DNA of 64,000 nt from Streptomyces sp. Ncost-T10-10d (GTDB taxonomy: Bacteria; Actinomycetota; Actinomycetes; Streptomycetales; Streptomycetaceae), in contig NZ_FMDF01000058.1 in the NCBI RefSeq assembly GCF_900091955.1, positions 1-64,000 on the forward strand, in the 5' to 3' direction. The first letter of the stretch is position 1. The number at the start of each line of letters is the position of its first letter. Made by a program: the position numbers and the translations under genes. Of the stretch, positions 26,672 through 36,800 are shown piece by piece. The notes beneath the pieces are model-generated. The model had not been told where the DNA came from, ran no database searches, and was given only the letters and a program-made list of their open reading frames with translations.

Positions 26672-27871
26672 TCAGTTCGTCTCGGTGATGCGGGGTGTGG
26701 CCTTCCCGTTGACCGCCGGAGACTTCATCGGGTTCGCGCCGCGTTGCAGCGCGTGGAGGATCGCCAGCCCCTGGCCGACCACGCCCGCCGCCATCTCATT
26801 GACACCATTGGTGCCGTTGAGAACGGTGAGGTCGGCCCCCGACATGCCGCGGGCGGCCGCGTCGGCCAGGGCGGGCAGGTTCTCCACGATGCGGTTGGCC
26901 GCGATGAGCTCCTGGTTGCCGTCGCGCAGCGAGGTGGCGCGCACGCTGTTGGCGTCGGCCTGCGCCTGGGCGAGGGTCCGCTCGGTGTACGCGCTGCCGT
27001 CGGCCTCGAACTTCGCCCGGTCACGGGCCGCTTCCGCGAGAGTGCGCTGACGGTACGCCTCGGCGTCCGCCGGACGTCGGACTTCCGCTTCGAGCCGTTG
27101 CGCGGCGAGAGCGGCCTGTCGCTCGGCCAGAGCGGTCTGCTCCTCTATGACCTCCTGCGACGCCCTGGCCTGGGCGAGCGGTCCGGCCTGGGCTGCGCGG
27201 GCGTTGTACTGCTCGGTCTCGGCGAGGAAGCCGGCCCGCTTGATCGCGGTGTCCCGTTCGTACTCGGCCTTGAGCGCCGCGGCCTGCTGTTCCCGCTCGG
27301 CCGCTTCCTGGTCGGCCCTGGCCTCGGCGATCCGGGCCTGGCTGGCGACGGCTGCCGCGTGCGGGGCAGCGAGATTGTTGATGTAGCCGGTGGCGTCGTC
27401 GATCTCCTGGATCTGGAGGGCGTCCACCACGATGCCGAGTTTCTCCATCTCGCCGTGGCTCCCGGCGATGACCTCCTGGGAGACCCGGTTCCGTTCCCGG
27501 ATGATCTGCTCGACAGTCAGCCCGCCGACGATGGAACGCAGGTGACCGGCGAAGATCCGGCCGGCGAGCTCCTCCATCTGTTCCTGCTCGGACAGGAAGC
27601 GACGTGCGGCGTTGGCGATGGAGACAGCGTCGTCACCGACCTTGAAGACGGCGACCGCGCGGACGTTGAGACGGATTCCCTGCTGTGTCACACAGTCCTC
27701 GGTGATCTCCGCCTCGCGCAGCGCCAGGGAGAGCATGCGCGCCTTCTGCTTCACCGGGAGCACGAAACTGCCGTGCCCGGTGACGATCCGGAACTGGGTG
27801 TCCAGCGTCTGCCCCTTGGAACCGGATATGAGCATCGCCTCGTTGGGGGCGGGAACGTGCCAGAAGAACAT
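26672..27871 (-). CDS. Flotillin-like SPFH-domain protein
   Basis: A 399-residue SPFH protein. The SPFH/band-7 domain is at about 1-190 (AMLISGSKG, then QGIRLNVRAVAVFKVG, SIVGGLTVEQII). A long Ala/Glu/Gln/Arg coiled coil is at about 190-330 (EREQQAAALKAEYERD), and a Gly/Ala-rich tail oligomerises in flotillins. Flotillins scaffold membrane microdomains. I start at ATG 27871 because CAGGAG lies 8-9 bases upstream; an ATG at 27892 is the alternative. The NfeD-like gene sits immediately upstream in the same orientation, the classical NfeD/flotillin pairing. Confidence 0.85.
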   Translation of the reverse strand: MFFWHVPAPNEAMLISGSKGQTLDTQFRIVTGHGSFVLPVKQKARMLSLALREAEITEDCVTQQGIRLNVRAVAVFKVGDDAVSIANAARRFLSEQEQMEELAGRIFAGHLRSIVGGLTVEQIIRERNRVSQEVIAGSHGEMEKLGIVVDALQIQEIDDATGYINNLAAPHAAAVASQARIAEARADQEAAEREQQAAALKAEYERDTAIKRAGFLAETEQYNARAAQAGPLAQARASQEVIEEQTALAERQAALAAQRLEAEVRRPADAEAYRQRTLAEAARDRAKFEADGSAYTERTLAQAQADANSVRATSLRDGNQELIAANRIVENLPALADAAARGMSGADLTVLNGTNGVNEMAAGVVGQGLAILHALQRGANPMKSPAVNGKATPRITETN

Positions 27872-27885
27872 CGGAAGACTCCTGC

Positions 27886-27966
27886 CGTACATGACTGCCT
27901 GGCGTACCTACGTCACTGCCCGACGCAGATACCTCACTGCTCGGCGTGGCGACGTCATTGCTTCGG
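27886..27966. repeat. Degenerate 21-bp tandem repeat
   Basis: Units begin near 27886 (partial), 27903, 27924 and 27945, of the form CGTACCTACGTCACTGCCCGA, with ACT(or ATT)GC and CGG/CGA kept. It fills the gap between the NfeD-like stop (27968) and the flotillin start (27871). Confidence 0.6.
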
Positions 27967-27967
27967 C

Positions 27968-28189
27968 TCAGGACGGCAGTCGTTCCACGATCACGCCCCG
28001 CGCCGAGACCGAGTCGACGACAACGACGCGCACGTCCCTGTCGATCGACGTCGCCGACCATGCGGTGTAGGCCTCCGACCCACCCCGTACGGCCACCAGC
28101 ACTTCGCCCGGGCCATCGGCCGGAATCGGCACGGTGACGCGGCCGATCGCCCCGACCGGGCTCCGGGCGGACTCATCTGCCGTGTGCAT
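27968..28189 (-). CDS. NfeD-like OB-fold small protein
   Basis: A 73-residue protein that resembles only the C-terminal OB-fold of NfeD: IGRVTVPIPADGPGEVLVAV, then AYTAWSATSIDRDVRVVVVD and the ending VSARGVIVERL. It lacks the membrane helices of full NfeD. ATG 28189 has GAGGG just upstream; the open frame extends to 28261 without a better start. It is presumably co-transcribed with the flotillin and would act with it at the membrane. Confidence 0.65.
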   Translation of the reverse strand: MHTADESARSPVGAIGRVTVPIPADGPGEVLVAVRGGSEAYTAWSATSIDRDVRVVVVDSVSARGVIVERLPS

Positions 28190-28405
28190 GCGCCCTCGCG
28201 AACGTTCCTGCGCACGCCTGCTCGCACCGCCGCTCACGCCGCTCTCCGCGTCGCATCCCACGCCGCTTCATGAACACGAGGCGACCCCGCCTCCTGGAGG
28301 CCCGAGCCTCCCTCGACACTTCCACGGTACTCCGCACCCGCCCCGGAGGATCGCCCCGGAGAACGGCCCCGAACGACAACGAGCGAGGGTAGTTATGTGG
28401 TGATA

Positions 28406-28427
28406 TGACTGATTTACTATTCAGTCA
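28406..28427. promoter_or_regulatory. Inverted repeat, possible operator
   Basis: TGACTGA, eight AT-rich bases (TTTACTAT), then TCAGTCA: perfect 7-bp arms. It lies 39 bp upstream of the SHOCT gene start in an AT-rich promoter patch, and could overlap the -10 region. The regulator is unknown. Confidence 0.5.
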
Positions 28428-28465
28428 GTCGACGCGATGGACTCGCGGTGACCGGGGAGCCGACA

Positions 28466-28876
28466 GTGGACAATTACCCCCTGCTCAACCTCTTCTGGAC
28501 CATGCTCTGGTTCTTCCTCTGGATCATGTGGCTGTTCCTGCTCTTCAAGGTCGTCGCGGACATCTTCCGCAGCGACGACCTCGGCGGCTGGGGCAAGGCC
28601 GGCTGGCTGATCGTGGCCCTGCTGCTGCCGTACATCGGCGTCCTCGTGTACGTGATCGTGCGCGGCAAATCCATGGGGCAGCGGGACGTCAAGGAGGCGC
28701 AGCAACGTGAAGCGGCCTTCAAGGCGTACGTACGGGAAGCCGCCGGCACCTCGGACGCGAGCGGCCCGAAGAAGGGCGGTCACGTCGACGACCTGGCGAG
28801 ACTCGCCGAGCTGAAGGACAGGGGAGCCATCACGGACGAGGAGTACCAACGGGCGAAGACGAAGCTCCTCGTCTGA
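28466..28876 (+). CDS. PLDc_N and SHOCT domain membrane protein
   Basis: A 136-residue protein with two hydrophobic helices (about 5-35 and 50-70; WFFLWIMWLFLLFKVV and LIVALLLPYIGVLVYVI), typical of the PLDc_N/YidC-like small domain. A linker leads to a C-terminal SHOCT motif (LARLAELKDRGAITDEEYQRAKTKLL, about 108-135). GTG 28466 is preceded by GGGGAG at 6 bases, better than GTG 28448. SHOCT proteins are common but without a firmly assigned function; a role in oligomerisation is supposed. Confidence 0.8.
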   Translation: MDNYPLLNLFWTMLWFFLWIMWLFLLFKVVADIFRSDDLGGWGKAGWLIVALLLPYIGVLVYVIVRGKSMGQRDVKEAQQREAAFKAYVREAAGTSDASGPKKGGHVDDLARLAELKDRGAITDEEYQRAKTKLLV

Positions 28877-29103
28877 GCGCATCCCCGCAGCCGTGACGCG
28901 TATGTCTCCCTCCGCCCGGTCCGGCGGACTGGCACGGCTCCCGCACCGCGGGGAGGCTTGAGACATCAGCCCACGGTGGCCGCTTCCGCCCGCGGTTCCG
29001 GGGTGCCGGAGCGCCGGCGTACAGCAGCACACGCCGGCGGCCCGGCAGGGCGGGTCTGACGGAGTGCGGTCCCCATCTCGGCGAGCAGGGAGATGGCCGG
29101 ACC

Positions 29104-30492
29104 ATGAATGGCACCACGCTCGAAACCCTGGACGCGATGCGGAGCGCGCTGCGCGGTCCCGTCATCGGTCCGCAGGACCCGGAGTACCGAACCGCCCGCA
29201 CGATCTACAACGCCATGATCGACAAACGTCCGGCGGCCGTGGTGCGGTGCAGCGACGCGGCGGACGTCATGGCCGCGGTCGACTTCGTCCGGGACGAGGG
29301 TCTCGTGCTCACGGTCCGCGGCGGCGGACACAGCGCCGCCGGCCTGTGCCTGGCGGACGACGGCGTCACCATCGACCTGTCACCCATGCGCTGGGCACAC
29401 ATCGACCCCACCGCGCGAACGGCCACGGTCGGCGGCGGCGCCACGCTCGGCGACCTCGATCACGCGGCGCACGCCTTCCGGCTGGCCACCCCCGCCGGAA
29501 TCCAGTCGACCACCGGCGTCGGCGGCCTCACCCTCGGCGGCGGCCACGGCCACCTCACCCGCAGATACGGCCTGACAGCCGACAACCTGCTGGCCGCGGA
29601 CGTGGTCCTGGCGGACGGCACTGCGGTGACGGCGAGCGACACCACCCACCCCGACCTGTTCTGGGCGCTGCGCGGCGGGGGCGGCAACTTCGGCATCGTC
29701 ACCTCCTTCACCTTCCGGATGCACCCGGTGGACACCGTGGGCGTCGCCATCACCCTCTGGCCGGTCGACCGGACCCCCGAAATACTGCGCTGGTACCGCG
29801 ACTTCCTGCCACAGGCCCCCGAAGACCTGAGCGGCTTCTTCGCCGCGCTCACCGTGCCGCCCGGTCCCCCTTTCCCGGAGGAGGTCCAGGGTCAGAAGAT
29901 GTGCGGTGTCGTGTGGTGCTGGACGGGCGACCCCGGCCTCCTCGAAGCCGCCCTGAAGCCCGTGGGCGACCCCGGCGCGCCCGCCTTCCACTTCACGACG
30001 CCGATGCCCTACACCACCCTGCAGTCCATGTTCGACGAGCTGCTCCCTGCCGGCCTGCAGTGGTACTGGCGCGGCAACTTCTTCGACCGGATCACCGACG
30101 ACGCCATCGCCGTGCACGCCAAGTACGCCGAGAACCTCCCCACCGACCTGTCGACCACGCACCTGTACCCGGTCGACGGTGCCGCCCACCGGCCGGGCCC
30201 CGACGACACCGCCTGGGCCTACCGGGACGCGGTCTGGTCCGGCGTGATCGCGGGCATCGATCCGGACCCGGACAACGCCGAGAAGCTCAGGCAGTGGTGC
30301 GTCGACTACTGGGAGGAGCTGCACCCGCACTCCATGGGCGGTACGTACGTGAACTTCATCGGCGCGGGCGAGACCCCGGAACGGGTACGCGCCACCTACC
30401 GCGACCACTACGACCGCCTCGCGGCCATCAAGCGCACCTACGACCCGTACAACTTCTTCCACTTCAACCAGAACATCGAGCCGGCAGCCTGA
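29104..30492 (+). CDS. FAD-linked oxidase, berberine-bridge type
   Basis: A 462-residue PCMH-type FAD oxidoreductase. The FAD domain has VLTVRGGGHSAAG, whose His is the usual covalent FAD ligand, plus GVGGLTLGGGHGHLTRRYG and RGGGGNFGIVTSF. The C-terminal berberine-bridge segment ends RTYDPYNFFHFNQNI. The second covalent-FAD cysteine seems absent (IQSTTGVGGL), so a single covalent bond is expected. No signal peptide, hence cytosolic. Relatives oxidise sugars or antibiotic intermediates; the substrate here is unknown. It stands alone. Confidence 0.87.
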   Translation: MNGTTLETLDAMRSALRGPVIGPQDPEYRTARTIYNAMIDKRPAAVVRCSDAADVMAAVDFVRDEGLVLTVRGGGHSAAGLCLADDGVTIDLSPMRWAHIDPTARTATVGGGATLGDLDHAAHAFRLATPAGIQSTTGVGGLTLGGGHGHLTRRYGLTADNLLAADVVLADGTAVTASDTTHPDLFWALRGGGGNFGIVTSFTFRMHPVDTVGVAITLWPVDRTPEILRWYRDFLPQAPEDLSGFFAALTVPPGPPFPEEVQGQKMCGVVWCWTGDPGLLEAALKPVGDPGAPAFHFTTPMPYTTLQSMFDELLPAGLQWYWRGNFFDRITDDAIAVHAKYAENLPTDLSTTHLYPVDGAAHRPGPDDTAWAYRDAVWSGVIAGIDPDPDNAEKLRQWCVDYWEELHPHSMGGTYVNFIGAGETPERVRATYRDHYDRLAAIKRTYDPYNFFHFNQNIEPAA

Positions 30493-30949
30493 TGTGCCGC
30501 CCCGGCATCCACGGCGACAGCGGCGCCCCGGTGGCCCCTCAGCCCATCGTCGGCCGCCTGCTGCACATCCGGATCGATCGTGGTCATCACCTCGCCGGAA
30601 CCTGACCCACCGTCACCGAGACCGGCCGTCAGCACATCGTCGTAGACCCCTTCGAGCCCCGCACGCCGGCGAGGACATGGTGATCACTCCGCCGGCTCAG
30701 GGAGAGCACCGGGCCGACCGGACCGGAACACCCGTTCCCTGCGGTGTGGCCCTGGGGCGGGAGTGTCATACCGTCTACATCGCTGTAGACGGTCTACGTT
30801 GCGTAGACGCAGGGATGCGGCGAGAGGCCGGCGCACAGGTGCGGCCGGGGTGCGAACGGGGCGCCTGATGCCGTTCACCGCTGTCCCACAACAACCGGTC
30901 GCCCATTGCCCCCGCAGTGAGGCACCGAACGGTCGACCAGGAGTGCGCC
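30493..30949. other. Intergenic region with paired palindromes
   Basis: 457 bp without a convincing gene. Adjacent inverted repeats at 30772-30791 and 30792-30808 mark a regulated promoter for the following membrane-protein gene. Confidence 0.5.
30772..30808. promoter_or_regulatory. Two adjoining palindromes (GTCTAC...GTAGAC), putative double operator
   Basis: The first is CGTCTAC-ATCGCT-GTAGACG (30772-30791) and the second GTCTAC-GTTGC-GTAGAC (30792-30808). The same hexamer pair recurs with spacers of 6 and 5. Two dimers of a TetR- or GntR-like repressor could bind side by side. No cognate regulator gene is adjacent. Confidence 0.6.
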
Positions 30950-31828
30950 TTGGGACAGTCGGAATTCCTCACCGCGGTGGATGTCACCAGTGAGCGCCGG
31001 TACGTGATGAAGAAGCTCCCGGAGGTCACTCTGGCCTTCTGGATCATGAAGATCGCCGCCACCACCCTCGGTGAGACGGCCGGAGATCTGTTCTCCCAGA
31101 CGCTGCGACTGGGCTACTTCCTCACCACGATCGCGCTGTTCCTGGTGTTCGTACTGACGTTGGTGGTGCAGCTGCGGTCCAAGCGCTACAACCCGTTCTT
31201 CTACTGGACGGTCATCCTGTCCACGAGCATGGCCGGCACCACCATGTCGGACTTCATGAACCGTGACGCCAGCGCCGAGTACCTCACGGCGGGCACGACC
31301 TCACTGGGCTGGGGCCCGCAGGGCCTCGGCCTTGGATACCCCGCAGGTGCCGCGATCCTGATCTCCCTGCTGATGGCCATCTTCATCGTCTGGAAGCTCA
31401 CCGGACAGACCTTCGCCATCCGCGACATCGTCACCTTCCGTGGCGAGGCCCTCTTCTGGTCCGCGATCCTGGTGTCGAACACACTGGGTACGTCCATGGG
31501 CGACTTCCTCTCCGACAGCTCCGGCCTCGGCTACGCCGGCGGCGCCCTGCTCGTCACAGCGCTCCTGGCCGTACTCGCCGCTCTGATGCGGGTGCCGGCC
31601 GTCCCCAATGTCGCGCTGTTCTGGATCGCCTTCGTCCTCACCCGCCCCCTGGGCGCCACCGCCGGTGACTTCCTCACCAAACCTGCCGCCAAGGGCGGCC
31701 TCGATCTCGGCACACCGGGTTCCTCGGCCGTACTCCTGGTCATCCTCCTCGGCCTCATGGCCCACGCCCACGCGCAGGAGCGCAAGAACACCGCCCACCG
31801 GGGCGAACGCGACGCCCAGCCGTCCTGA
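30950..31828 (+). CDS. COG4705-type membrane protein
   Basis: About 292 residues with about eight hydrophobic helices and an internal repeat. The motif G-E/T-T-(A/S)-G/M-D-(F/L) occurs four times (LGETAGDLFS, MAGTTMSDFM, LGTSMGDFLS, LGATAGDFLT), consistent with the uncharacterised COG4705 membrane family. I favour TTG 30950, which has AGGAG at 6 bases; GTG 30917 and ATG 31007 (MKKLPEVTL) are alternatives and the latter matches where homology begins. Twin palindromes lie upstream. Function unknown; transport or metal handling is only a guess. Confidence 0.75.
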   Translation: MGQSEFLTAVDVTSERRYVMKKLPEVTLAFWIMKIAATTLGETAGDLFSQTLRLGYFLTTIALFLVFVLTLVVQLRSKRYNPFFYWTVILSTSMAGTTMSDFMNRDASAEYLTAGTTSLGWGPQGLGLGYPAGAAILISLLMAIFIVWKLTGQTFAIRDIVTFRGEALFWSAILVSNTLGTSMGDFLSDSSGLGYAGGALLVTALLAVLAALMRVPAVPNVALFWIAFVLTRPLGATAGDFLTKPAAKGGLDLGTPGSSAVLLVILLGLMAHAHAQERKNTAHRGERDAQPS

Positions 31829-32036
31829 CCGCACGTTCCTCTGTTGTGCGCGACCTCAACGGCTCGTCCGGCACTCCGAGACGTCCCTTCCAGGTGATCT
31901 CGATGCCGAGTTGCGAGCCCCGGTTCCTCGACGGGACCGGCGCAAGATCCCCCGTACGACGAAGCGCCCCGCCCGGCAGAAACCGGTCGGGGCGCTGAGC
32001 CGCAGGTCAGAGGGGTGCCCCCTCACCCGCCACGTG

Positions 32037-32109
32037 TAGGCCGTGTGGGACTCGAACCCACAACCAACGGATTAAAAGTCCGCTGCTCTGCCAATTGAGC
32101 TAACGGCCC
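32037..32109 (-). tRNA. tRNA-Lys (UUU)
   Basis: A 73-nt cloverleaf on the minus strand with anticodon TTT in GCGGACTTTTAATCCGT and a canonical T-loop (GGTTCGAGTCC). CCA is not encoded. Confidence 0.95.
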
Positions 32110-32200
32110 TCGGCGAATCACCCCAGAGCATAGCCCGCCGGAGCCCGGCCGCCGATCGGGTATCGGTTACCGGGCCCCGTCACGACGGGATCAGGAGGCT

Positions 32201-33754
32201 TCAGAGGGGCTTCACCGGGGTGTCGGCGGAGCTTCCGCGAGGTTCGTCGGGGGCGGTAGTGCGTTGGTGATCCGGGTTGAGGAACCAGTGACGGGCAGAG
32301 GCCAGCCACCACGTCGCCGCGAAGCCGAGGACCACCAGGACCGCGATCGGGGCGTAGTTGAACGTCTCCCAGGTGACCGGCGAGACCTGGGGCAGCATGA
32401 AGAGCACGGTGATGATCAGGACCCAGGCGACCGCGACGACGCCGATCGGGCGGGACCAGCGGCCCAGGTGCCAGGGGCCCGGGGTGAAGTCGTCACCCCG
32501 GAGCAGGCGGAGCAGAGTGGGGATCACGTAGGCGATGTACAGGCCGATCACGGCGATCGAGGTCACCGCCGCGTACGCCGTGACGTTGATCAGGTACGGA
32601 AGGCCCAGCGCCAGGGCACCGAGGGCGGCGAGCCAGACCGCGGCGACGGGAGTGCGGGTGCGGGGGCTGACCGTGTGCCAGACGCGGGAGAAGGGCAGGG
32701 CCCCGTCCCGGGAAAAGGCGTAGATCATACGGCTGTTGGCGGTCACGGACGCCATCCCGCAGAAGAGCTGCGCGCCGATCACGACCAGCAGGAGGAGTTT
32801 GCCGGTGGTGGCGCCGAGGGCGTCCAGGAGTATCTGGGCGGGCGGGGCGCCCGTCGAGGAGCTCAGCGCTCCGTCGTACGACTGGATGGCGAACGTGAAG
32901 CCGAGGAGGAGAACGAATCCGGCGATCCAGGAGGTCCAGATCGACTGGACGATGCCGCGCGGGCCTGCCGTGGCCGCGTCGTGGGTCTCCTCCGTCATAT
33001 GGGCGGAGGCGTCGTAGCCGGTGAAGGTGTACTGCGCCATCAGCAGGCCGATCATCACGACGTAGAAGCCGCTGCCCCAGCCGGTGTTGTTCACGAACTC
33101 GGTGAAGACGAAGGACGCCGACTGATGCTTGTCCGGCGCGAAGGTCAGGGCGCCGACGATGACCGCGACCCCGAGGACGTGCCACCACACGCTCACGCTG
33201 TTCAGGATCGCGACGATCCGTACGCCGAAGGTGTTGAGCAGACCGTGCAGCAGCAGGATCACGGCGAAGAGCAGGATCGTACGGGCGGGCGTGACCGCGA
33301 AGTCGAACTGGAGGTTCAGATACGCGCCCAGGAAGGACGCCGCCCCGAAGTCGATCCCGGCCGTGACGGCGACCTGGCCGAGGACGTTGAACCAGCCCGT
33401 GAACCAGGCCCAGGCCGCCGCCGAGCGCGGCGGGGCCAGCCGGTGGGCCCAGAAGTAGAGGCCGGCGGAGGTCGGGTACGCCGAACAGATCTCGGCCATC
33501 GCCAGGCCGACGAACAGCGTCATCAGGCCGACGCCGACCCATCCCCAGGTGATGACGGCGGGGCCGCCGGTGTTCATGCCGAAGAGGTAGAGCGTGAGGC
33601 ATCCGGAGAGCACCGAGATGATCGTGAACGAGACGGCGTAGTTGGAGAATGCCGACATACGCCGGGCCAGCGTCTGCGTGTACCCGAGCTGCGCAAGACG
33701 CTCCTCGTCGGAGACGCCCGGCGGTGGTTTGCTTTCGGCCTCGTCTGTTGTCAT
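32201..33754 (-). CDS. APC-family amino-acid permease
   Basis: A 517-residue permease with about 12 transmembrane helices. Signatures are the N-terminal FSNYAVSFTIISVLSGCLTL and GLTxFVGLAMAEICSAYPTS-like region, and EETHDAATAGPRGIVQSI after helix 6. These resemble GABA and basic amino-acid permeases of the APC superfamily. ATG 33754 (MTTDEAESK) follows CTGGGG; the open frame reaches 33829 but the extension is atypical. The substrate is probably an amino acid or amine. Confidence 0.87.
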   Translation of the reverse strand: MTTDEAESKPPPGVSDEERLAQLGYTQTLARRMSAFSNYAVSFTIISVLSGCLTLYLFGMNTGGPAVITWGWVGVGLMTLFVGLAMAEICSAYPTSAGLYFWAHRLAPPRSAAAWAWFTGWFNVLGQVAVTAGIDFGAASFLGAYLNLQFDFAVTPARTILLFAVILLLHGLLNTFGVRIVAILNSVSVWWHVLGVAVIVGALTFAPDKHQSASFVFTEFVNNTGWGSGFYVVMIGLLMAQYTFTGYDASAHMTEETHDAATAGPRGIVQSIWTSWIAGFVLLLGFTFAIQSYDGALSSSTGAPPAQILLDALGATTGKLLLLVVIGAQLFCGMASVTANSRMIYAFSRDGALPFSRVWHTVSPRTRTPVAAVWLAALGALALGLPYLINVTAYAAVTSIAVIGLYIAYVIPTLLRLLRGDDFTPGPWHLGRWSRPIGVVAVAWVLIITVLFMLPQVSPVTWETFNYAPIAVLVVLGFAATWWLASARHWFLNPDHQRTTAPDEPRGSSADTPVKPL

Positions 33755-33882
33755 GACCCCAGCGATGCCCTCGGCCCGGTGCACGCATGCCGCCGCCGTG
33801 GTCACGACTGGGAAAACATGGCGCAGCACGACGCTAGGGCGCGGCCCGCAGGCCGCGCCCTAGTCCTCGCCCGCATCCGGGG

Positions 33883-36800
33883 TCAGAAGATGCCCTTGTA
33901 GCCCTGCCAGCCGGTGGCGATCTGCGTACGGCCGCTGAAGGAGCCCTTGCCGTTGCCGTTGTTGCGGAACAGCCTGCCCGCCGAGTCCCGCTCGACGATG
34001 TCCGCCTTGCCGTCACCGGTGATGTCGCCGACTCCGACAACGGTGTTGTACGAGGCTCCCCAGTCCTTGAAGACCAGCACCCGCTCCTTGAACTGGCCAG
34101 ATGCCGTGCCGTTGTAGCGCCACAGTTCGTTCGACTTGTCCCTGGCCAGCAGGTCGCCGTACCCGTCGCCGTTCAGGTCGCCGACGCCCATGATCTTGGT
34201 GTAGGTCCACTTCGAGCGGATCTTCCTCCCTGCGGCCAGCGTGCCGTCGCTCTTCGCGGCGAAGAGGTAGAGGTCGCCGGTCGTGGTCTTCCAGCCGAGC
34301 AGATCCGCCCGCCCGTCGCCGGTCAGATCACCGGGCGAGGTGAGGGTCTTGTACGCCTGGAAGCCGGTGCCCAGCTTCGTGTACGAGGTCGTGGGCGTCA
34401 GCGCCTTGCCGCATCCGGGCCGGTAGCCGCGCAGCGAGCCGTCCGTCATCCGTACCAGCACGTCGTTGCACCGATCGTTGTTCAGATCGCCGAACGGCAC
34501 CGCGACCGCCGATGTCGGCCAGCCCGAGCCGGACGTCTTCCCGCTGAACTTCCCCGCCCCGTCACCGCGCTGAACGGTGAACTGCCCCTTGGAATTCAGC
34601 GTCAGCACGTCACCGACGCCGTCCCCCGAGTAGTCGCGGCGCACCGCGGCCCCGCCGGTCAGCCGCACCGTCCCGGACTGCGTGAGCGCCGCCCCCGCAC
34701 CGTCGGCCGGCTGGGCGGTCAGCGTCCAGGTGTACGCGCCATTGGGCAGGAAGCCGCCCCCGGTGGCGCGCCCGTCCCAGGAGGCGGCGACGGAGTACGC
34801 GGCCGCTCCGCCCGAGCGGGTGGCCACGGTCCGGCCCGTCGCCCTGTCCCTCACCGTGAGCGTCCAGGACGCCGCCGGTTCGGACAGCCACCACTCACCC
34901 CGCCAGGCGACGGGCGTGCTGTCCGTCTCGACGGTCGCCGTGACCGCGCTGTACGGCGAGGTGAGGGAGGCAGCCGGCAGACCGGCACGCAGCACGTGGA
35001 TCCCGAACTGCACCCGGAGCGCGACGTCCCCGGTCCGCGGGTCGAGCGAAGGGCCCGTCCCGTCCAGCTTCTGCCCGACGGCGGTGCCGCTGTGCACGTC
35101 GTACCGGGTCGCCGGGTCGCCGTCGACCACGACGACGCCGTTGCCGAGCTGCGCCGTACCGGTAGCGGCGAGCGGGACGTTCTTGTGGGTGCGCACGTTG
35201 TACACACCCGCGGCCTGGTACGGCGCAGTCGCGGTGTCGCACTTCCAGTACAGCCATTCCCCCACCGCCTGCAGGTCGTTGGGCGCGGTGCACGCGGCGC
35301 CCACCGTGGCGGTCGTCAGCGTGGCACCCGTACGCACCTGACGCGCCGTCATGGTCAGCCTCCCGGCCGTGGCCGTCCTGGACGAGGTCCACAGGGTGGT
35401 GCCCCGGAGCGCGCTGACGGCGATCGGCTCCTTGCGCACCACCGTGCCGTTGTCGATGTCGATGACGCGCAGCTCGCGCTCGCCGCCGGCCGGCTTCCCG
35501 GTGACGAGCACCAGGTTCCCGGAGGCCGCGCGCACGGCCGTGCCGAAGTACCCGTCCTCGGTCCCCGCCCCGCTGAAGCCCGTCTTCCACTGGATTCCGG
35601 GGAACAAACCGCCCTCGGCCACCACGGAGAGCGCTCCCTCCCCCTCCGGGGTGGTGCTCCGGTACACGGTCCGGCCGTCCCCGGTGGCGACGAGTTCGGG
35701 ACAGTTGCTCACGGTATCGCCGCAGTGTTTCAACGCGCCCTGGAGGCTGCCGCGGTCGACGCGGGGGCCGTAGCCGGGTGAGGCGGCGGTGAGGTCGCGC
35801 GTGTACACCGCGGTACGGCCGTCGCCGTACTCCAGCGCACTGATCCGGCCGCGGTCCATGAGCAGCCGCTGCGTGCTGAACGGCACGGGCGCGATCGAAT
35901 GCAGCGGCACCACATGGGCCTCGCCGCCGCCCTGGGCCGTGACGGCACGGAACCCGTACTCCAGCGCCGACGAGCCGCCCATGATCACCAGACCGCCGTC
36001 CGGCCGGACGACGACCCGGTCCGCGACCGCGCGGGCGATCAGCTCACGCTCCGCCGAGCCGTCGAAGGGGACGGCGGAGATACGCCACTGGGCGGCGTTC
36101 TGCCGCTTCGCCCCGTACGCCGGGTCGTACCGTCCGACCACGAGCGCGTCACCGACGGCGCCCAGGATCCGCGCACCACCGCCGGGCAGCGGCACCACAC
36201 TCTCGGCGGTGGTGAGGTTCCCTGCCGGGTAGATGTGTACGCCGTCCCGCTCCACGTTCACCAGCCGGCCGTCGGCGACCGCGGGAGTGCCGAGCGTGCC
36301 CTCGGACAGCAGGTGGAGGCGGGCCGTGGCGAGGTCCACCCACCCGTACCGCAGAAAGTCCGTGCCGGGCATCCTGATGCTCCGCAACAGCCCCTGTGCG
36401 GTGCCCCGGCCGCCGGTGAACAAGGAGGCGCCCTCCGGGAGGCCAGTCACCGGCCGGTCCGTGACGACACCGTTCTCGGAGCGCAGCAGATGGATCTCCG
36501 TCATGGTGCCGTCGTTCGCCCTGGGCCCGTAGGTGACCACGGTGTCCGCGAGCGTCATCGCGTAGCTCTGACCATCCGGAACGGTGACCGTCCACGACTT
36601 CCCGGTGCCCATGTCCCGCAGCACCACATCACGCTCACCACTGCGGGGCGGCAGCGCCACGATGTCCGAATCAGCCCCGTAGTACTCGATCGGGTCGTAC
36701 GACCCTCTGCCGTCACCGCCCTCGATCCGGTGGGTGACACCGTCGTACGTCGTCCAGTCCAGGCCGGAGTTGCCCGGGGTGGTGCTGGAGTGGAGGAAGC

